NCBI RefSeq assembly: GCF_028476545.1 | Contig: NW_026731783.1 | Coordinates: forward strand, 983,001 to 1,047,000 | DNA from: Physella acuta | Lineage: Eukaryota > Mollusca > Gastropoda > Physidae | Length of the DNA stretch: 64,000 nt | Direction of reading: 5' to 3' | Shown here: piece after piece, positions 60,291-64,000 of the stretch | Numbering within the stretch: the first letter of the stretch is position 1 | Layout of the letters: each line of letters begins with the position of its first letter | Notes under the pieces: model-generated | Seen by the model: the letters and a program-made list of their open reading frames with translations, nothing else | Told to the model about the DNA's origin: nothing | The model's database searches: none | Translations under genes and position numbers: made by a program

Positions 60291-60612
60291 ACACTAGGCA
60301 TGCTGCCCAGCTTTGCTTAGGCTTTCGAAAACATTGAGAATTTGAATGCTTAATTAATTCGCCCGAGGGTCGGTCTACGACCTCAGGAGTTATGAAGAGG
60401 TTCCTCCGTGGACATTTTTTTTTCGATTTATTGCTCATATAAGGCGCCGGTCAGTCGAGGTCAGTTTTGACCCCATCATCGTAGACTTTTCGGCCAACCG
60501 GCCCCCGTGTTCTGTCGCCCCAAGGCAAGATCCTGCCAAATTTGAAGCGCCTACGGCGCCGGGAAGTGCCCTATCGGGCACCCGACAACTTTGCTTTATA
60601 TATTATAGAGAT
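60291..60612. mobile_element. GC-rich unclassified insertion
   Basis: This GC-rich segment starts near ACTAGGCATGCTGCCC and ends near TTTATATATTATAGAGATTA. It interrupts the arm copy. Sequences with this layout are common interspersed repeats in invertebrates, but I cannot name the family. Confidence 0.45.
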
Positions 60613-61124
60613 TAGCAAATTGCATAGATAAACAAAGATTTCAATAAAGTAATTAAGGCCTGAAATACTTTAGTATAGAAATGTATTATTTGAATAGATG
60701 AATCTAGAATATCTAGATCTAGAATCCAAATAAATAAAATAAATTTTATGAGTTTAGGCCGGAAAAATTGTATTGTATACATTTCATAGTGTACGTAGAT
60801 CTAAATCAAATTTGAATGAAATAGTTCATTTCTTTTCATTCTAAACACGGCAGATGACGTCATTAGTTAATGTATAAGCTATAGTGACGTCACAGTTTTA
60901 TGCGTTCTTTTTCACATCTATTAATGCTTTTCCGGTTACATAAATAATACTGTTTCTCTACATTCGAATACGCCTTAAATTTTTATTTTTCTTCTTTAAA
61001 TAAAATTGTGGTTATACATTTAAAACATCTAACATATTATTTTCAACAAAAGTCCGTATAAAGTTCTCCATATATCGCTGCCGTTTCTGACGTGATGTCA
61101 GGCGAAAATATTTTGCGGCCAGAC

Positions 61125-61176
<52 letters not shown>

Positions 61177-61239
61177 ACATGGGGAATTATATATTAGGAT
61201 TATACAAAAAAGACCTCCAGAATATTATTGAGTTTGTAA
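60613..61239. other. AT-rich sequence with GA tract
   Basis: About 60780-60850 resembles 11650-11760. A (GA)n tract lies at 61129-61170. No gene is seen. Confidence 0.5.
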
Positions 61240-61960
61240 ATATGTTGTTATGGACAGGGGTGTTAGTGGGGATAAGCTACCGCTGTCTATACAATGATAT
61301 TTTTTTCGTGTTATAAGCTTTCTATTATTGCTAGAATTAGTGATTTTATTTAGAGACAATGTTTCTGTTTGACTGATTGGTCTAATTAAATGCATGCTAA
61401 TTACTGATTGGTTAATTAATATCGAACTTTATAATTAAAAATACAACATATGGTTTACAAATATAATTTAATATCACGTTTCATATGATTTGTTCTTGTT
61501 TAAGGATGGCTTGATGACATAATCTGGCATATGTCAGGTCACTTAATAAAGTGTTATTTTAAGCAGTTGACATTGAACATTACTATACCGTTATTTTATG
61601 CCAACTCGGTTTTATATATGTGGAGAGCCGAGCCTAGGACAGAGGAAATCTCTTGCCAGGAGGGACGACAGGAAAACCTAACCTAATAAAAATGATTGTT
61701 TCCAATATACTACCGTCTTATTCCATAACATTTTAAAGGCGATAACTTAAAAGTTAGTTCAACTGCACTTGATGCCAAGGCCGATATTTGCAAACTATTA
61801 AATTATCAAGAAAATATATTGATACACGGAAACAGGTTTAGCTTTATTCATATAAGTGTCTTAAAATAAGTGGTGACTAAATTAACTACAAAAACACTGG
61901 CCAAGAGTTATACATTTATCGAAGACAACAGATTAGGTCTGTTCAATTGACGATGAGACT
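61240..61960. repeat. Arm copy continued, and relative of copy A part 1
   Basis: 61240-61640 matches 41795-42190, and 61680-61960 matches 42230-42545 and 1020-1340. Confidence 0.68.
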
Positions 61961-61974
61961 TGCGTCCTAGTATG

Positions 61975-62130
61975 TTAACGTCAAATGTTGTCACAGAAAG
62001 AAAGAAATATCCATGGACAATAGAAATAATAGATTTTAGAAACATATCAATCATACCTAACGTAGCTGGTTATCTAGCAGAACAACAAAGAAAAGTACGG
62101 GTGATGTTTCCACTGAATGGGGATTTTATG
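61975..62130 (+). other. Coding-like island, second copy
   Basis: This is the counterpart of 42565-42730. It has the same open frame, reading NVVTERKKY, then EIIDFRNISIIPNVAG, then YLAEQQRKVRVMFPLNGD. About seven base differences over about 150 bases give three amino-acid changes by eye. The product is unknown. Confidence 0.35.
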
Positions 62131-62190
62131 GCATTATGGCATCAATTGACTCTAATGATTCTGCAATTTGTAAGAAACCATATCTTTTGA

Positions 62191-62924
62191 AAAAGGAGAT
62201 GGAATACTTTGGCTATATGATAAATTCCTGAGCACAGAATCAGCCCCCCCCCCCCTTGCTGACCTTTGTGTTTATGTTGTCAAACAATTACCATATCCAA
62301 AACAAGCCATAGAGTTTCATTGTTCGGTTTAAAATGTCTGTTAATTCCTTTATGTAATGATTGTTTGCAAGAGTAAAATAATAAAAGTTTTAAGTTAAAA
62401 ATATTATTTTACTTTTTTTACCAGGCATTAAATGTTTTATACTGTATCGCTTAGAGTTCTCAATCAGCACAGATACAGTCTTGAACAAATTAAATTGTAG
62501 TTTAAATAAAATAAATAGGCATAATTATAAATAACTATTGCCATTTAGTACTTCGAATTTAAAATATAAGGGAGACAATTCATACAAAAATATAAGAAGA
62601 AATTCGTTTTGATAAATATTTAATTCTTTTTTTTTAAATGGCCATTTTATTAAAGAATAATAACAAGAAATCTAAAAAAGAAACGTATGTAAAATTAAAC
62701 ATTTAAGATCAAATGTTAAATTGCATTTATAAATGCTTAAATTATAAAAATTGAAAACAGTGTCTTATGTAAATAAGATTATATTAGACAATTGATCAAT
62801 CCGTTATAGCAATTATTTCCAGAGAATACATTTTCATGCCAACTTTTTTAACGATAATACGTATATTGGTCAAGCAGAAACAATATAATAACAGTCAGTG
62901 GCGTAGGCAGACTACCATTTTTAC
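62191..62924. other. AT-rich block E-like sequence
   Basis: About 62430-62480 resembles 44690-44760, and about 62845-62900 resembles 18150-18230. No gene is seen. Confidence 0.5.
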
Positions 62925-63830
62925 GTTAAGCTACAGCTATTGACTTGTGTATATATTATTTAGAGCTTAAACATTAAACACGTAAGCCTGGCAGCCTCTA
63001 GAACAGGGGTCTCCAAACTACGGCCCGCGGGCCGGATCCGGCCCGCGATGTCCTCTCATCCGGCCCGCGGAGATCTTTTGTCCACGGAAAAAAAAAACAT
63101 TGATGTCGATGGCTGAGGAACTTTGCCCAGAAAAATCAAAGACATGCCTGGAAGAAACTGGCCCCCGAACTGAAATTTGATAGTTAATGCGGCCCTCGGA
63201 CTGAAAAGTTTGGAGACCCCTTCTCTAGAACAACAATGTATATCATTGTGGTGAGAATAGCCTGTAGAATTTAGTTATGAATTTTATTATCGCGCTAATG
63301 TAATGTATAATAATCTGGAACGCAGTAGGCCAAGGGAAGGTTGGCCAAGGTTAGATCAGTTAAGGAGTGTCGAATGGGAGGGGTGGTCTAGGTGGGTAGG
63401 CCTTTGTTGTCTAATATGATTGTAGTGCAACCGGAAAGCGTCTAGAAATTAAAAACAAACAAACAAAGGAATTGATTGTTATTCGCATTGAGTTTCTATA
63501 ATGTGTATGTTTTTACTACTTCAAACCATTTGAAATTTAATTCACTGATGGCGGATGAAACAAGGTAATTGACAACTACTTAATTTTTTTTAAAAATAAG
63601 TCAACTGAAAATGTTAAAGATGACAGAGGGTGGAGTAGGCAGGGCTGACGGGGGGGGGGGGGGTTATGACCTTCAAAATGATAATCCTTTACGTTAAGTT
63701 ACAGCTATTGACGACGATGGACTTGTGTCGCTATCATTCAGTGCTTAAACAACAAACATTCAGGTTAGCAATACGCAAAGGGAAAGCTGAACAAGGTTAT
63801 CAGTTAAGGGGTGTAAAGGGTGGGATGAAT
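62925..63830. repeat. Diverged direct duplication
   Basis: 62925-63000 plus 63300-63400 resembles 63685-63830 (shared TTACGTTAAG, ACAGCTATTGAC, GCTTAAACA and AAGGTTA blocks). The left copy is interrupted by the MITE at 63004. No gene is seen. Confidence 0.5.
63004..63222. mobile_element. 219-bp hAT-type MITE with perfect 8-bp target duplication
   Basis: Ends CAGGGGTCTCCAAACT and AGTTTGGAGACCCCTT are inverted, and the interior is rich in GGCCCGC. CTCTAGAA repeats exactly at 62996-63003 and 63223-63230. There is no coding sequence. Confidence 0.93.
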
Positions 63831-64000
63831 ATAAAATACTACCGGATACGCATCTTGCTTGACCCACAATTGTTGACACAAAACTTCGTGTTGGTAGATA
63901 GAAAAACTGCGTATTTGGTTATTAAATATAGATGTAGAACCAGGAACCTACACTACAGTAGTCAATTTAGACAGTCAGAAAAGAAGACCAATAATAATTT
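63831..64000. other. Unassigned sequence at the right edge
   Basis: I see no feature here. Confidence 0.4.

Overview
This window looks like nuclear DNA of an animal, most likely a mollusc and probably a gastropod. It is AT-rich, has no operons and almost no continuous genes, and is packed with hAT, Mutator-like, LINE, SINE and Ty3/gypsy copies, minisatellites and AT, GA and homopolymer tracts. The only intact conserved protein gene is a 428-residue 26S proteasome ATPase (PSMC3/Rpt5) at 7311-8597. It has no introns and ends in a poly(A) tract just after an AATAAA, so it reads as a retrocopy with an undamaged frame. A second proteasome-derived piece, part of PSMD13/Rpn9, lies at 33690-33990 on the minus strand with a one-base frame break.

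The backbone is a set of diverged low-copy duplications. Copy A (1-9710) and copy B (50714-59330) are collinear. Copy B keeps empty sites for a hAT (1415-3220) and a Mutator-like element (3994-5367) found in A, and it lacks the PSMC3 retrocopy. B instead carries a TIR element (about 54341-54974) and a block with a broken LINE (about 55.3-58.9 kb). Copy C (19190-28560) is split by two hAT elements, one of which holds a young broken Ty3/gypsy element (23140-28102). Parts of the same blocks return inverted (copy D, 29800-31740, and 34.8-36.2 kb).

Region by region: 9.7-19.2 kb has a hAT transposase remnant, a near-identical tandem duplication with minisatellites of different length (10.6-12.4 and 13.0-15.0 kb), a 133-bp-arm fold-back, a MITE and more minisatellites. 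19.2-28.6 kb is copy C. 28.6-37.4 kb holds inverted blocks, the PSMD13 fragment beside a hAT fragment, and a 21-bp minisatellite. 37.4-44.6 kb has a 1.1-kb-arm inverted repeat around a MITE and a hAT, then a coding-like island repeated near 62 kb. 45-50.7 kb has a LINE tail, C-rich retroposon-like units and an unclassified 700-bp element seen four times. 50.7-59.3 kb is copy B, and the right end repeats the arm blocks and carries a 219-bp hAT MITE with perfect 8-bp target duplications.

I see no biochemical pathway here. The interest is in the retrogene, the second proteasome fragment, the nesting order of transposons, the empty-site evidence and a few unclassified repeats. All similarities were judged by eye, so percent identities and block borders are approximate.
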